A DNA stretch of 14,956 nucleotides. It comes from Thermodesulfobacteriota bacterium. Its GTDB lineage: Bacteria > Desulfobacterota > DSM-4660 > Desulfatiglandales > Desulfatiglandaceae. Below the pieces are notes generated by a model that worked only from the letters and a program-made list of their open reading frames with translations, did not search any database and was not told the DNA's origin. This document shows positions 6,719 to 14,263 of the stretch, in pieces. The position numbers were made by a program, and so were the translations under genes. Numbering within the stretch: the stretch's first letter is position 1; the number at the start of each line of letters is the position of its first letter. The stretch lies in contig JANQDY010000070.1 in the NCBI GenBank assembly GCA_028278625.1, positions 1-14,956 on the forward strand, read 5' to 3'.

Positions 6719-8616
6719 TTAAAAGTGCAATCCTCAAAAACGTTTGGGATAACTGGCACCCGGGACTTACCCGGAACGCTGCGGACTGGGCGGATAAGAA
6801 TCGACGGTTGACTAAGCACAGCTCCCAGTACGTGGGAAAGTGGCGAACAGACCGGTTCTTTTATCAAAAAGGCCCAATGGATGCCTTCTCCTCAAACCGG
6901 GTGCGGCTGATCGTTTTGAAGTGGGGTACCCAGTTGGGTAAAACCGAAATCCAGTTGAACTCCATGGGATACGCGATCGATGAAGCACCGGGGCCTATCC
7001 TGGGAGTGTACTCTTCGGAAAAGATCGTCAAGAAGGTTTCTTCCACCCGGATTCAGCCAATGATCAATTCATGCCCGGTTTTGCGATCTAAAAAGCACCC
7101 GGCTGCCGACAAATTTAAAATCGAGGAGATGCACTTCCAGGATTGTATCCTGTACCTCTCCAGCGCCCAGACACCGGGGGACTTGGCAAGCACGCCCATT
7201 CAATATCTGTTTTGCGATGAGCTTGGAAAGTTTCCAACATTCTCAGGTAAAGAAGGTGACCCGGTGGGCCTGGCCATGGAACGTCAGAAGGCGTTTCCAT
7301 TCACTTCCAAGACTGTCTTGGTAAGCTCCCCAACAACACCAGAAGGCACCATTTCGCGATACTTCGATACGTGCGAAGAGCAGCTTATGTTCTTTGTTCC
7401 CTGCCCTCATTGCGGCGCCATGCAGACCCTTGACTTCTCCCAAATCAAGTGGGACACGAAAGGCCTTCCCAGCACGGATCCAGCCAGCTGGCGGCTTGCC
7501 AAGAAATCGGCTGTCTATCTCTGTGCATCTTGTGGGGAAACAATTTCGGATCAGCACAAAGTGAGAATCCTGCAGAATGGGGAATGGCTCCGGGAGGATG
7601 GAACCGATCCGGATCCGGAAGCCGCTTCTATCGGATACCACTTGAGCTCTCTTTACAGCCCTTTGCTCACCTGGGGCGCTATTGCAGCCAAATTCTTGGA
7701 GGTTAAGAATGATCCCCCGCGGTTCATGGTGTTTGTAAATGGGTGGTTTGCTGAAGAATGGGAAGATACCGCAATCGAAAAAAAGGATCCGGATGATACT
7801 CTCGGAACTCATTTGACGGATCTTGCCCCTTCCCTTGTGCCGGCTGAAACGTGGGCTCTGACCATGGGTATCGACAGCCAGGCGACCGGGTTCTATTACG
7901 TCGTGAGAGCGTGGCAGAGGGATCGTACCAGCTATCTGATTGATTATGGCTTTTTGCCTTCCCTGGAAGAAGTCCGCCAGGCGGCTTTTGAAAGGTCTTA
8001 TACTGTTGAGGGCAGTGATCATAGAATGGGGATCTGGCGGGCCGCCATCGATACCGGAGGTACCAGGCTTGACGCGGGGCCGAGTATGACCGAGCAAATT
8101 TATAATTGGCTGCGACGGATTCCGAATGGCCTGATTTACGGCGTGAAAGGTGCCAGTTGGAAAACCGGGAACCGAGTGCAACACCGAATCATCGATAAAA
8201 TGCCGGGTACGTTCGGCAAGCCCCTCCCAGGCGGTATCGTTTTGTACCTTCTCGATGTGGCCGCCTTCAAAGAGGCGCTACATTACCGTTTGTCCATTGC
8301 CAGGGATCAAACCGGCGCCTTCCTCTTTCATTCACAAACATCGCAGGAATACGTGAACCAGCTTTTGAGTGAATACAAACGGCGAGATACGCGATCGGGG
8401 AAAGAGGCATGGGTGCAGATTAAGGGGCGGGAAAATCACTATCTGGATTGTGAAATCTATTCTATGGCCTGCACCGACACTCAGTTTTTAGGGGGGCTTG
8501 ATGTACTTCGGGCGCCGGTTCATGTGCCCGTCCGGAAAAAGCGGCCACCGGTAGTGAAGGTTGCCAGGTCAAGGTTCATGTCCGGGTACAGCCGTCCAAC
8601 ATGGTTGGATTACTGA
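6715..8616 (+). CDS. Terminase large subunit, GpA-type ATPase and nuclease
   Basis: Packaging motor of the lambda gpA class, 633 aa, apparently complete. The ATPase domain has Walker A GTQLGKT (71-77) and Walker B QYLFCDE (163-169), then the coupling-type SSPTTPEG (204-211). A zinc-ribbon pair, CPHC (230-233) and CASC (270-273), is typical of GpA proteins. The C-terminal RNase H-fold nuclease has D387 in TMGIDSQATG, D446 in RAAIDTGGTR and D578 in NHYLDCEIYSMA. It cuts concatemeric DNA and pumps it into a prohead. It overlaps the small subunit gene by 4 bases. The gene that normally follows (portal or gpW-type) is absent: the next start is only 21 bases after its stop and encodes an HTH protein. 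Confidence 0.96.
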   Translation: MIKSAILKNVWDNWHPGLTRNAADWADKNRRLTKHSSQYVGKWRTDRFFYQKGPMDAFSSNRVRLIVLKWGTQLGKTEIQLNSMGYAIDEAPGPILGVYSSEKIVKKVSSTRIQPMINSCPVLRSKKHPAADKFKIEEMHFQDCILYLSSAQTPGDLASTPIQYLFCDELGKFPTFSGKEGDPVGLAMERQKAFPFTSKTVLVSSPTTPEGTISRYFDTCEEQLMFFVPCPHCGAMQTLDFSQIKWDTKGLPSTDPASWRLAKKSAVYLCASCGETISDQHKVRILQNGEWLREDGTDPDPEAASIGYHLSSLYSPLLTWGAIAAKFLEVKNDPPRFMVFVNGWFAEEWEDTAIEKKDPDDTLGTHLTDLAPSLVPAETWALTMGIDSQATGFYYVVRAWQRDRTSYLIDYGFLPSLEEVRQAAFERSYTVEGSDHRMGIWRAAIDTGGTRLDAGPSMTEQIYNWLRRIPNGLIYGVKGASWKTGNRVQHRIIDKMPGTFGKPLPGGIVLYLLDVAAFKEALHYRLSIARDQTGAFLFHSQTSQEYVNQLLSEYKRRDTRSGKEAWVQIKGRENHYLDCEIYSMACTDTQFLGGLDVLRAPVHVPVRKKRPPVVKVARSRFMSGYSRPTWLDY

Positions 8617-8637
8617 AGCGAGAGGAAAGAAAGGGTT

Positions 8638-8847
8638 ATGGCGAAGCTTGAGGGAATGGGTCAAATAGAGGCTTACTACAAGTGCAGCGCACCCACCATC
8701 CGGGCATTGGTCCGGTACCGGGGATTTCCGGCCGTTAAGCACGGAACGTGGCTGTCCGATACGGATGAGATTGATCGGTGGGTCAAGGATCAGGTGCGGG
8801 AGGGGATTAAAGAGAGGAAACGGAAGGCGAAGGCTGAAAGGGAATGA
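8638..8847 (+). CDS. Small helix-turn-helix DNA-binding protein
   Basis: The 69-aa protein reads MGQIEAYYKCSAPTIRALVR (residues 7-26), then GFPAVKHGTWLSDTDEIDRW (29-48) and a basic tail KERKRKAKAERE. This is the layout of excisionase/MerR-like HTH_17 domains (helix-turn-helix followed by a wing with a Trp/Leu strand). AGGAAAG/AAAGGG (8623-8635) precedes ATG 8638. Sitting between the terminase and a tail gene, it could be a regulator, a second small-terminase-like DNA-binding protein, or a displaced excisionase. The role is not determined. Confidence 0.7.
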   Translation: MAKLEGMGQIEAYYKCSAPTIRALVRYRGFPAVKHGTWLSDTDEIDRWVKDQVREGIKERKRKAKAERE

Positions 8848-8864
8848 CAAGGAGGGTCTCAAGG

Positions 8865-9482
8865 ATGTCGAAACCACTATACGTGACAATCAACCAGAGT
8901 GATTTGAATGAAGTTAAAAGAATCCTTAAGGGCCTCAAGGAGGCGGTCCCCAAGGTCACGCGCATGGCTGTCAACAAGACTCTCACAGGCGTTCGAACCG
9001 ATGCCACAAACGAAGTGGCAGAAGTTGTTGCTCTGAAAAAGAAGATCATTCGCGATACCATCACCGTCACGAAACTGGGGCGCCATAGTTCAGCTGCCTA
9101 TGTGAGATGTAGGGGCAAAAGGCTTCCTCTGATGGTGTTTGGTGCGCGGCAGTTGAAGAGCGGCAAGGGTGTATCGGTCAAGGTTCTGAAAACTGAAGGC
9201 CGGAAAATAATTAAACACGCTTTCATCGCCAAAATGTCGACTGGTCATGAAGGTGTTTTCTGGAGGAAATACAAAGGCCCCAGAGCACCATGGAAAAAGC
9301 AATTCCCATACGCCAGGCTGCCGAAGCAATATCGGCTACCCATCAACGAGCTTTTCTCTTTTGCGGTGCCGGACGTAATGGGCCATGGACCAGCCATGGC
9401 TGAAATCATGAGGTTGGCTGGCATCCGCCTAAAGAAAGAGGTGGACCGGGCAATAAATTATGAACTTTCAAAACTCAAGTAG
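8865..9482 (+). CDS. Minor tail protein Z (GpZ-like)
   Basis: Residues near the start (KEAVPKVTRMAVNKTLTGVR, TDATNEVAEVVALKKKIIRD, then RCRGKRLPLMVFGARQ) match the prophage minor tail protein Z family (lambda gpZ), which takes part in finishing the tail end that joins the head. The C-terminal part (FAVPDVMGHGPAMAEIMR, then LKKEVDRAINYEL) also fits. ATG 8865 is preferred because AAGGAGGG (8849-8856) lies 8 bases upstream. An in-frame ATG at 8844 overlaps the HTH stop as ATGA and would add seven residues. In lambda, Z is followed by U, V, G and T before the tape measure; here the tape measure follows at once. Confidence 0.82.
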   Translation: MSKPLYVTINQSDLNEVKRILKGLKEAVPKVTRMAVNKTLTGVRTDATNEVAEVVALKKKIIRDTITVTKLGRHSSAAYVRCRGKRLPLMVFGARQLKSGKGVSVKVLKTEGRKIIKHAFIAKMSTGHEGVFWRKYKGPRAPWKKQFPYARLPKQYRLPINELFSFAVPDVMGHGPAMAEIMRLAGIRLKKEVDRAINYELSKLK

Positions 9483-9503
9483 CACAACAGGAGGTCACTA
9501 ATA

Positions 9504-12338
9504 ATGGCAGACATGAATAAAACAGTCGAAATTCTTTTTGCTGGCGTCGATCAGACGAAGGGCGTTTTTTCCGACATCAACAAAAATTTTGATTCATTGT
9601 CCAGAAACGTTGAGGACGTGGCACAACCGCTCTCCAATGTGGCGGACAGCGTTCTTGGGTTGGACGCGGCACTTGCAGGCATGGCGGCGGCTGGCCTGGC
9701 GGTAGCAGTGAATCAGGCGGGGAAGTTCGGTGATTCCTTCAAGGAGATTTCAACCCTCATTGATGATACAGGCCAGGGGGTGGATCAATTCCGGACCGAT
9801 ATATTGGCATACTCCAGGGATTCCTCAAAGAGCATTGAGGACATTGAATCAGCCATTTATACCGCGATATCAGCGGGGACCGATTACAAAGAGTCACTGG
9901 CCCTGCTTTCCGATTCCGAAAAGCTTTCCATCGCCACAAAATCAGAGCTGGAGGCATCCACCAAGCTTCTGGCCAGCACGTTGAACGCCTATGGGGTGAG
10001 CACGGATGAGGCTGCCAAGTATTCCGACATCCTGTTCACAACCGTCAAAAACGGTCAAACGACCTTTCCCGAACTTTCCAACAGCCTGGCTTCCGTTCTA
10101 AACATTGCGGCCAATTCCGGGGTACCTTTTGAAGTGTTATCTAGTGCCATTGCAGCCGTGACGGCAACCGGGGCACCTACAAGCCAAGCCATAGATTCAA
10201 TCAAATCAGCATTGGGCAACATTATCAAGCCATCCCAGCAAGCCACAGAACTGGCCAATGAACTTGGTCTTGAATTCAACGCCACGGCTTTGAAGACAAA
10301 GGGTTTCGAGGAGATCTTGCAGGATGTCAATACCGCAACAGACGGAAGCGTTGAAAAGCTGGCCGTTTTGTTCGGGGACGTAAACGGGCTATCAGCGGCC
10401 ATGACTTTGGGTGCCGATGCTTCCGGGAAGTTCAAAGACAGTTTGAGTGCCATGGCCGATTCCGCCGGCGCCACGGAAGCGGCCTATAGAAAAATGGTTG
10501 ATAGTTTCAAAGACACCAACCAGAACTTAGCGAACAATGTGAAAGCCACGTTCATCCAGATCGGAACTGAGCTTCAGACCAATTACTCGGATATCGTCAA
10601 GAAGATCTCAGAGACGTTCAAATCCCTCGGGGTGTCGATCGATCAGGGTGCCTTCGATGACATCTTTGATGCTCTCGACGGTGTGGGTGGCGATATCACA
10701 AAGTTTTTTGCTGAATTGGCGGAATCACTCCCGGAAGCCCTGGAGGGAATCGATTGGACCGGATTGCTCAGGGAGCTGGATGAACTGGGCTCCAGCATAG
10801 CCAGTCTATTCAGCGATTTCGATCCTTCTGACCCGGAGAGTGTCAGGAACGCCATCCAGTTTGTGGTGGAGTCCATTAAATCCCTCATCACCGTTACGAA
10901 GGGTATGGTTGATTCCTTCAAACCGATGAAAGATGCCATTCTAAATTCAATAGAGGCCTTCAACAGGATGAACGATGCCGACAAAGAGGCGACAGGCAAT
11001 GTCTTGGCATTGGCAAAGGCGCTGACTACCCTTGGAAGCGGGCTCACGACACTTCTTTTGATGATAGGCGACAATGCTGACAAGATCGAATCTGCTTTCA
11101 ATGTGATCATCGGCAGCATTCAAACAGCCTGGGGTGGTTTCAAGTCGGGTCTCCAGGTCATATCGGTGGCCATTCTGGAATCCATTGATACAGTACTTGC
11201 CGCGGCTGAAAAGGTTACATTCGGAGACTGGGGGGAAGACATCAAAACGGCCAGGTCCGGAATTCAACAGGAGCTTGACGGTCTCTATCAGCGGCTGAAT
11301 CAAAGTGTGGGTGAGGTTCATTCCGGCTGGGATCAGATTGTTGATGGGGTGAGCCAGGGAGTTGACCAGGTGAAACGGCGGTACGCTGACCTAAACGATG
11401 CCGATGCCCTTTCAGTTGAACCTGTTTTTGAAACGCGGACCTTTGAAGAAAACCTGGCACTGGTCCAAAAAAAGATGGAGGAGTTCAAGGCGTCAGGCGG
11501 GGAAGTGGAGGTCGTCTTAACGAATGATGAAGCCATTGGTGCCATTTCCGAGGTGGTCAGAAAATGGGATGCTCTCAGCCTCAGTTCAACTGCTAAGTTT
11601 AATGTCCTCACCAATTTCAAAGAGGTTCAAAGCGACTGGGACGCTTTAAACACTGAGATCGGGGTGGGGGGCGGTGGACCGTCCATAGAATTCAAAACGG
11701 TTTACAAATGGACGGATGCGGATGGAGGAACTCATTTAACCGATACCCCTCCAGATCCTGGCGAGGCCGTTGGCGATGTTGAAGAGATAAAAACACCGAT
11801 TGGGGCAAAGGTGAACAAAGACTCTGTGCGCGATGCCCAGAATGCCATCAAGAGTGCGTTCTCATCGGCTTCCATTGGTGGTGTCAACATTGATGTCCAG
11901 GTTGATGGCGTGGGCGTAGGCCCCCAGGGAAGTCCTATGGGGGACTATTTTAAAGATCAACTCACCAACATGGAGCCGGTGGACATCAATGAACTCCTGG
12001 ACCCCGGCGGGCTCGCGGATCTGGTAGATGCGTTCAACAATACCGACAACCTGCGCATGCGGCATCAGATTGAAGAGGCCATCCGGGAACAGATCAGGAT
12101 TCAGAGGGACATGGCCCGGGCCCAAAAGAGCCTGCTTGACACTCAGCGGGCCATTGCCCAGCAGCAATGGGAAGCGGCCTACATGACGAAAATGGCGGCG
12201 GAAATGGACCGCACCATCAACCTCGAACTGGAAGGCGTTGAGCCGGAGATCGAAGCGTTCATATGGAAGATTTTCAAAAAGATCCAGGCCCGGGCCAATG
12301 CGTCCGGCGCTGAATTTCTCTTGGCGGCGGCAGATTAA
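9504..12338 (+). CDS. Phage tail tape measure protein (TP901-type)
   Basis: The 944-aa protein sets tail length and is threaded through the tail tube. The N-terminal ~340 residues carry the TP901 tape-measure core (KFGDSFKEISTLIDDTGQGV; SAISAGTDYKESL-type repeats; LNAYGVSTDEAAKYSDILF; AAVTATGAPTSQAIDSIKSA; AVLFGDVNGLSAAM). Hydrophobic segments lie at about 50-72 and 498-523. The middle and end are helical, and residues 865-905 are a coiled coil (EAIREQIRIQRDMARAQKSL). At the usual ~1.5 angstrom per residue it would suit a tail of about 140 nm. Residues 733-750 (VYKWTDADGGTHLTDTPP) look like a DUF4124 motif, which is unexpected here. AGGAGG (9489-9494) is 9 bases before ATG 9504. No major tail protein or chaperone gene lies upstream. 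Confidence 0.93.
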   Translation: MADMNKTVEILFAGVDQTKGVFSDINKNFDSLSRNVEDVAQPLSNVADSVLGLDAALAGMAAAGLAVAVNQAGKFGDSFKEISTLIDDTGQGVDQFRTDILAYSRDSSKSIEDIESAIYTAISAGTDYKESLALLSDSEKLSIATKSELEASTKLLASTLNAYGVSTDEAAKYSDILFTTVKNGQTTFPELSNSLASVLNIAANSGVPFEVLSSAIAAVTATGAPTSQAIDSIKSALGNIIKPSQQATELANELGLEFNATALKTKGFEEILQDVNTATDGSVEKLAVLFGDVNGLSAAMTLGADASGKFKDSLSAMADSAGATEAAYRKMVDSFKDTNQNLANNVKATFIQIGTELQTNYSDIVKKISETFKSLGVSIDQGAFDDIFDALDGVGGDITKFFAELAESLPEALEGIDWTGLLRELDELGSSIASLFSDFDPSDPESVRNAIQFVVESIKSLITVTKGMVDSFKPMKDAILNSIEAFNRMNDADKEATGNVLALAKALTTLGSGLTTLLLMIGDNADKIESAFNVIIGSIQTAWGGFKSGLQVISVAILESIDTVLAAAEKVTFGDWGEDIKTARSGIQQELDGLYQRLNQSVGEVHSGWDQIVDGVSQGVDQVKRRYADLNDADALSVEPVFETRTFEENLALVQKKMEEFKASGGEVEVVLTNDEAIGAISEVVRKWDALSLSSTAKFNVLTNFKEVQSDWDALNTEIGVGGGGPSIEFKTVYKWTDADGGTHLTDTPPDPGEAVGDVEEIKTPIGAKVNKDSVRDAQNAIKSAFSSASIGGVNIDVQVDGVGVGPQGSPMGDYFKDQLTNMEPVDINELLDPGGLADLVDAFNNTDNLRMRHQIEEAIREQIRIQRDMARAQKSLLDTQRAIAQQQWEAAYMTKMAAEMDRTINLELEGVEPEIEAFIWKIFKKIQARANASGAEFLLAAAD

Positions 12339-12339
12339 G

Positions 12340-12570
12340 GTGGGTTCCCCACGGATCCGCAAGATCAAATTGAAAGCCGGCCGGCGTTATGACTGCGCCT
12401 ACTATGGCGAGTGCTTGACAGATGCGGCGAAGCATTTCTCAAGAGGTCTGCAATGTAAAAAGTGCGGGCGCTATGAGCACCGGCCGCCTTCCATGGTGGA
12501 TGAGTTGGACGGAATGATTGACCTTTTGAAGGCGGTTTTCGGGGATCAGAGGTTAGAGATTTTGGATTAA
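12340..12570 (+). CDS. Small four-cysteine zinc-ribbon-like protein
   Basis: The gene begins one base after the tape measure stop; GTG 12340 is the only sensible start there, because earlier in-frame starts fall inside the tape measure gene. The 76-aa protein has C19-x5-C25-x13-C39-x2-C42 (DCAYYGECLTDAAKHFSRG, then QCKKCGRY). This pattern recurs in small phage proteins of unknown function. The C-terminal half is acidic and helical (VDELDGMIDLLKAVFGDQ). No Shine-Dalgarno site is evident, so translation probably depends on coupling to the tape measure gene. Confidence 0.65.
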   Translation: MGSPRIRKIKLKAGRRYDCAYYGECLTDAAKHFSRGLQCKKCGRYEHRPPSMVDELDGMIDLLKAVFGDQRLEILD

Positions 12571-12591
12571 TTCACAGAATGAGGGGTTGAT

Positions 12592-12951
12592 ATGGAAAAA
12601 ATGAAAGCAAAGTCCACAGATAGTTTCTGTGAAAGGCTTCTGAAGAATTACATGTGGTGGAAACTCCGTCACAAGGGTGCGGTGCTTCTGTTTGGGGAAT
12701 TTAAAAACGAGGGGCAACGTCAGTCAAATGGCTTCTACATTGTTTTGTTCGATGATGCTTTGTGGATTTCGGCATGTTTCAACAGGCCCGTTTTAGATTT
12801 GAAGGGGATCCCATTGACTGTCATTCCCAATGAAAATGGCAGGATTGACTATTTGTCGCAATGGATCTCTTTGCAGACAAAAACGGTTCAAGTGCGAAAG
12901 AAATTTGAAGGGTTACCGATCCAGGAGATTGAACAGAATTTCCTTCATTGA
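12592..12951 (+). CDS. Hypothetical protein, 119 aa
   Basis: No family was recognised. GAGGGG (12581-12586) sits 5 bases before ATG 12592. The protein has a basic Trp-rich start (YMWWKLRHKG), a probable beta-rich core (GAVLLFGEF, GFYIVLFDDALWISACF, GIPLTVIPNENG) and a helical end. It lacks membrane segments or a signal peptide. It follows the zinc-ribbon gene in the same direction with a 21-base gap, so it is probably co-transcribed with the tail genes. Confidence 0.65.
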   Translation: MEKMKAKSTDSFCERLLKNYMWWKLRHKGAVLLFGEFKNEGQRQSNGFYIVLFDDALWISACFNRPVLDLKGIPLTVIPNENGRIDYLSQWISLQTKTVQVRKKFEGLPIQEIEQNFLH

Positions 12952-13005
12952 GACTTTCTCCCGACGTCCGGAACCCAAGGGGTACTGTTCGTCGATGTTA
13001 GATGA

Positions 13006-13203
13006 GTGCGGGTGAATGTAATTTGGGACTGGAAAATGGAGCTAATCGCAAGGCAACATGGGACGGATCCGGAGCAAATCGAATTGTTCACCAATGACAG
13101 AGGGTGGCTCTTTGCAGTAGTCCACATCGACCATTTCTCAGATTTGGGCATTACGGAGCGTCTTCAGGATGGTGAAGAGATTGTCTTGAAGATTACAGCA
13201 TAA
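13006..13203 (+). CDS. Hypothetical protein, 65 aa
   Basis: No family was recognised. The reading frame starts at GTG 13006 or GTG 13012 (MNVIWDWKMELIARQHG) and has a mixed alpha/beta pattern ending VVHIDHFSDLGITERLQDGE. There is no strong ribosome site and the upstream gap is 54 bases, so the start is uncertain. Its stop lies two bases before a good G-rich ribosome site for the next gene, as expected in a continuous operon. Confidence 0.5.
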   Translation: MRVNVIWDWKMELIARQHGTDPEQIELFTNDRGWLFAVVHIDHFSDLGITERLQDGEEIVLKITA

Positions 13204-13216
13204 GGGGGCAAATATC

Positions 13217-13585
13217 ATGATGAAGACGGGAAGAAAACCGAATGAGACTCACCCGAAAAAGGTATCCGAAGCCCTGGCCGTCGAATGCGCCGAGCTGATG
13301 CACAAAAAAGCCAACCTGGAGAAGCAGCGGGAAGCCGTCTTTCAGGATGGCTTTTCATTCGTGGAATCCACCCTTTCCGGTGCCCCGGCCAATGAGTCAG
13401 GTTTTCGAGAGTGCAAGACCCTCTTGGAAACGTTAAACGCCGAAATAGTGGCCCTTTCCGGCCGAATAGGGGAACTCAAAAAGAATGGCCATGAAGCGGT
13501 ACGAGAGGAGGCCGAAGCACTTATGTCAGAGTCGCTGGAAACAAAGGCGCGGCTGATTGGTGAGCGCCAGGGGGCCATACGTTAA
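13217..13585 (+). CDS. Coiled-coil protein, upstream part of a split gene
   Basis: The 122-aa protein is helical and charged (ECAELMHKKANLEKQREAVF; LLETLNAEIVALSGRIGELK; LETKARLIGERQGAIR) with no recognised family. GGGGG (13204-13208) lies 8 bases before ATG 13217. The frame ends at TAA 13583-13585 but stays open in the same frame for another 81 codons to a TAG at 13829-13831. Protein-like sequence runs straight through the stop (AIR-stop-RLIPLEAEWLV). The gene therefore looks interrupted by a single nonsense codon, for instance CAA to TAA. Confidence 0.6.
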   Translation: MMKTGRKPNETHPKKVSEALAVECAELMHKKANLEKQREAVFQDGFSFVESTLSGAPANESGFRECKTLLETLNAEIVALSGRIGELKKNGHEAVREEAEALMSESLETKARLIGERQGAIR

Positions 13586-13831
13586 AGACTGATTCCGCTT
13601 GAAGCCGAATGGTTGGTCACAGCAGAGGGTCTGAGCGATGGTGCTCTCCCCCTGGGTCCCGAGGAGCGGAGATTGCTGCAAGCGGAAATCGACAGAAGGC
13701 GAAGCGAGGTGGACCCGGAAAAAACCATAGCGGGGCGTTTAAGGGGCGTGGAACGTCATTTGGACATGCTTGCAAGGGAAAGCTACCCCATGTTTGACCA
13801 GCTGGTGAAGAAGCTGTTTGATGAGTTTTAG
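13586..13831 (+). pseudogene. Downstream part of the split coiled-coil gene
   Basis: An open frame of 81 codons directly continues the preceding gene after its TAA. It encodes RLIPLEAEWLVTAEGLSDGA, then LPLGPEERRLLQAEIDRRR and RHLDMLARESYPMFDQLVKK. Composition and helical character match the upstream part. The only start near the stop is TTG 13613, with no ribosome site. It is either a stranded 3' half made only by readthrough, or a separate gene with a poor start. The first reading is favoured. Confidence 0.5.
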
Positions 13832-13863
13832 AGGCATCTGTTGGCCCCGGTGAAGCTTTCCGT

Positions 13864-13893
13864 TTGACATGCTGGGTGGCCATGAGTTATGAT
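13864..13893 (+). promoter_or_regulatory. Strong sigma70-type promoter candidate without an obvious gene
   Basis: TTGACA (13864-13869), an 18-base spacer and TATGAT (13888-13893) match the consensus hexamers in 11 of 12 positions. No plus-strand gene of note follows before the window's end. It may drive a non-coding or antisense transcript towards the inverted repeat and brnA. Confidence 0.5.
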
Positions 13894-13930
13894 TTTTAAT
13901 AGTCGTTTCGTAGTTTTTTTAGAATGACGG

Positions 13931-13977
13931 TTTGTGACACTTTTTCGCGAAAACACCAAAAAACGCGGTGTCACAAA
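13931..13977. repeat. TTTGTGACAC inverted repeat
   Basis: TTTGTGACAC (13931-13940) and GTGTCACAAA (13968-13977) are a perfect 10-bp inverted repeat with 27 bases between. The spacer holds the 12-bp palindrome TTTTCGCGAAAA (13942-13953), and CGCG (13946-13949) can pair with CGCG (13964-13967) inside the outer stem. The ends read TGT...ACA, as in many transposon ends or regulator half-sites. Related single copies occur nearby at 14129 and 14163. Confidence 0.6.
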
Positions 13978-14128
13978 ATTTCACGAAAAATTAAAAAAAT
14001 TCTATAGTGATTACAGGATGTTTGCCAAGTTTACATAATGCAACTTATAGGACGTTGTTTTGTTATCAACTGCAAATTCAATGACTTACGTCTGTTTTCG
14101 TGCTTTTCCCTTAAAAAGTGTGGTGGGA

Positions 14129-14172
14129 TTGACACACTCAAAATCAGGCTTTTTTGGCGTTCTTGTGACACT
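14129..14172 (+). repeat. Two direct repeats of TTG..ACACTC..AAT
   Basis: TTGACACACTCAAAAT (14129-14144) and TTGTGACACTCTGAAT (14163-14178, just past the stated end) are spaced 34 bases apart. They share TTG, ACACTC and AAT in register. The second copy shares TTGTGACACT exactly with 13932-13941. They are probable protein-binding sites of the same type as the inverted repeat. Confidence 0.45.
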
Positions 14173-14263
14173 CTGAATATTGGCGGTTGGCAGGGCGGGA
14201 AATGCCGGGGGCGTATGGACTACGCGAAAAACGACTTGAGGATCCAGAACCCAACGGTTTTCA

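Larger units (their letters stand above)
13832..14263. other. AT-rich gap at the end of the phage gene series
   Basis: No convincing gene lies in these 432 bases. Short frames on both strands have no ribosome site or family likeness. The gap holds a near-consensus promoter (13864-13893), a long inverted repeat (13931-13977) and two more TTG..ACACT motifs (14129-14138, 14163-14172). Base composition changes from the operon's roughly even GC to strongly AT-rich at about 13890-14110. It separates the plus-strand series from the minus-strand toxin-antitoxin pair, so it may contain the element's boundary. No attachment-site duplication could be tested inside the window. Confidence 0.5.

Noticed and set aside
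7243..8184. 313-aa minus-strand open frame
   Set aside because: It is wholly antisense to the terminase large subunit, whose motifs are certain; it has no family likeness and no ribosome site.
10055..11119. Minus-strand open frames of 139 and 158 aa
   Set aside because: They are shadows of the tape measure gene with Ser/Ala-rich composition derived from its codon bias.
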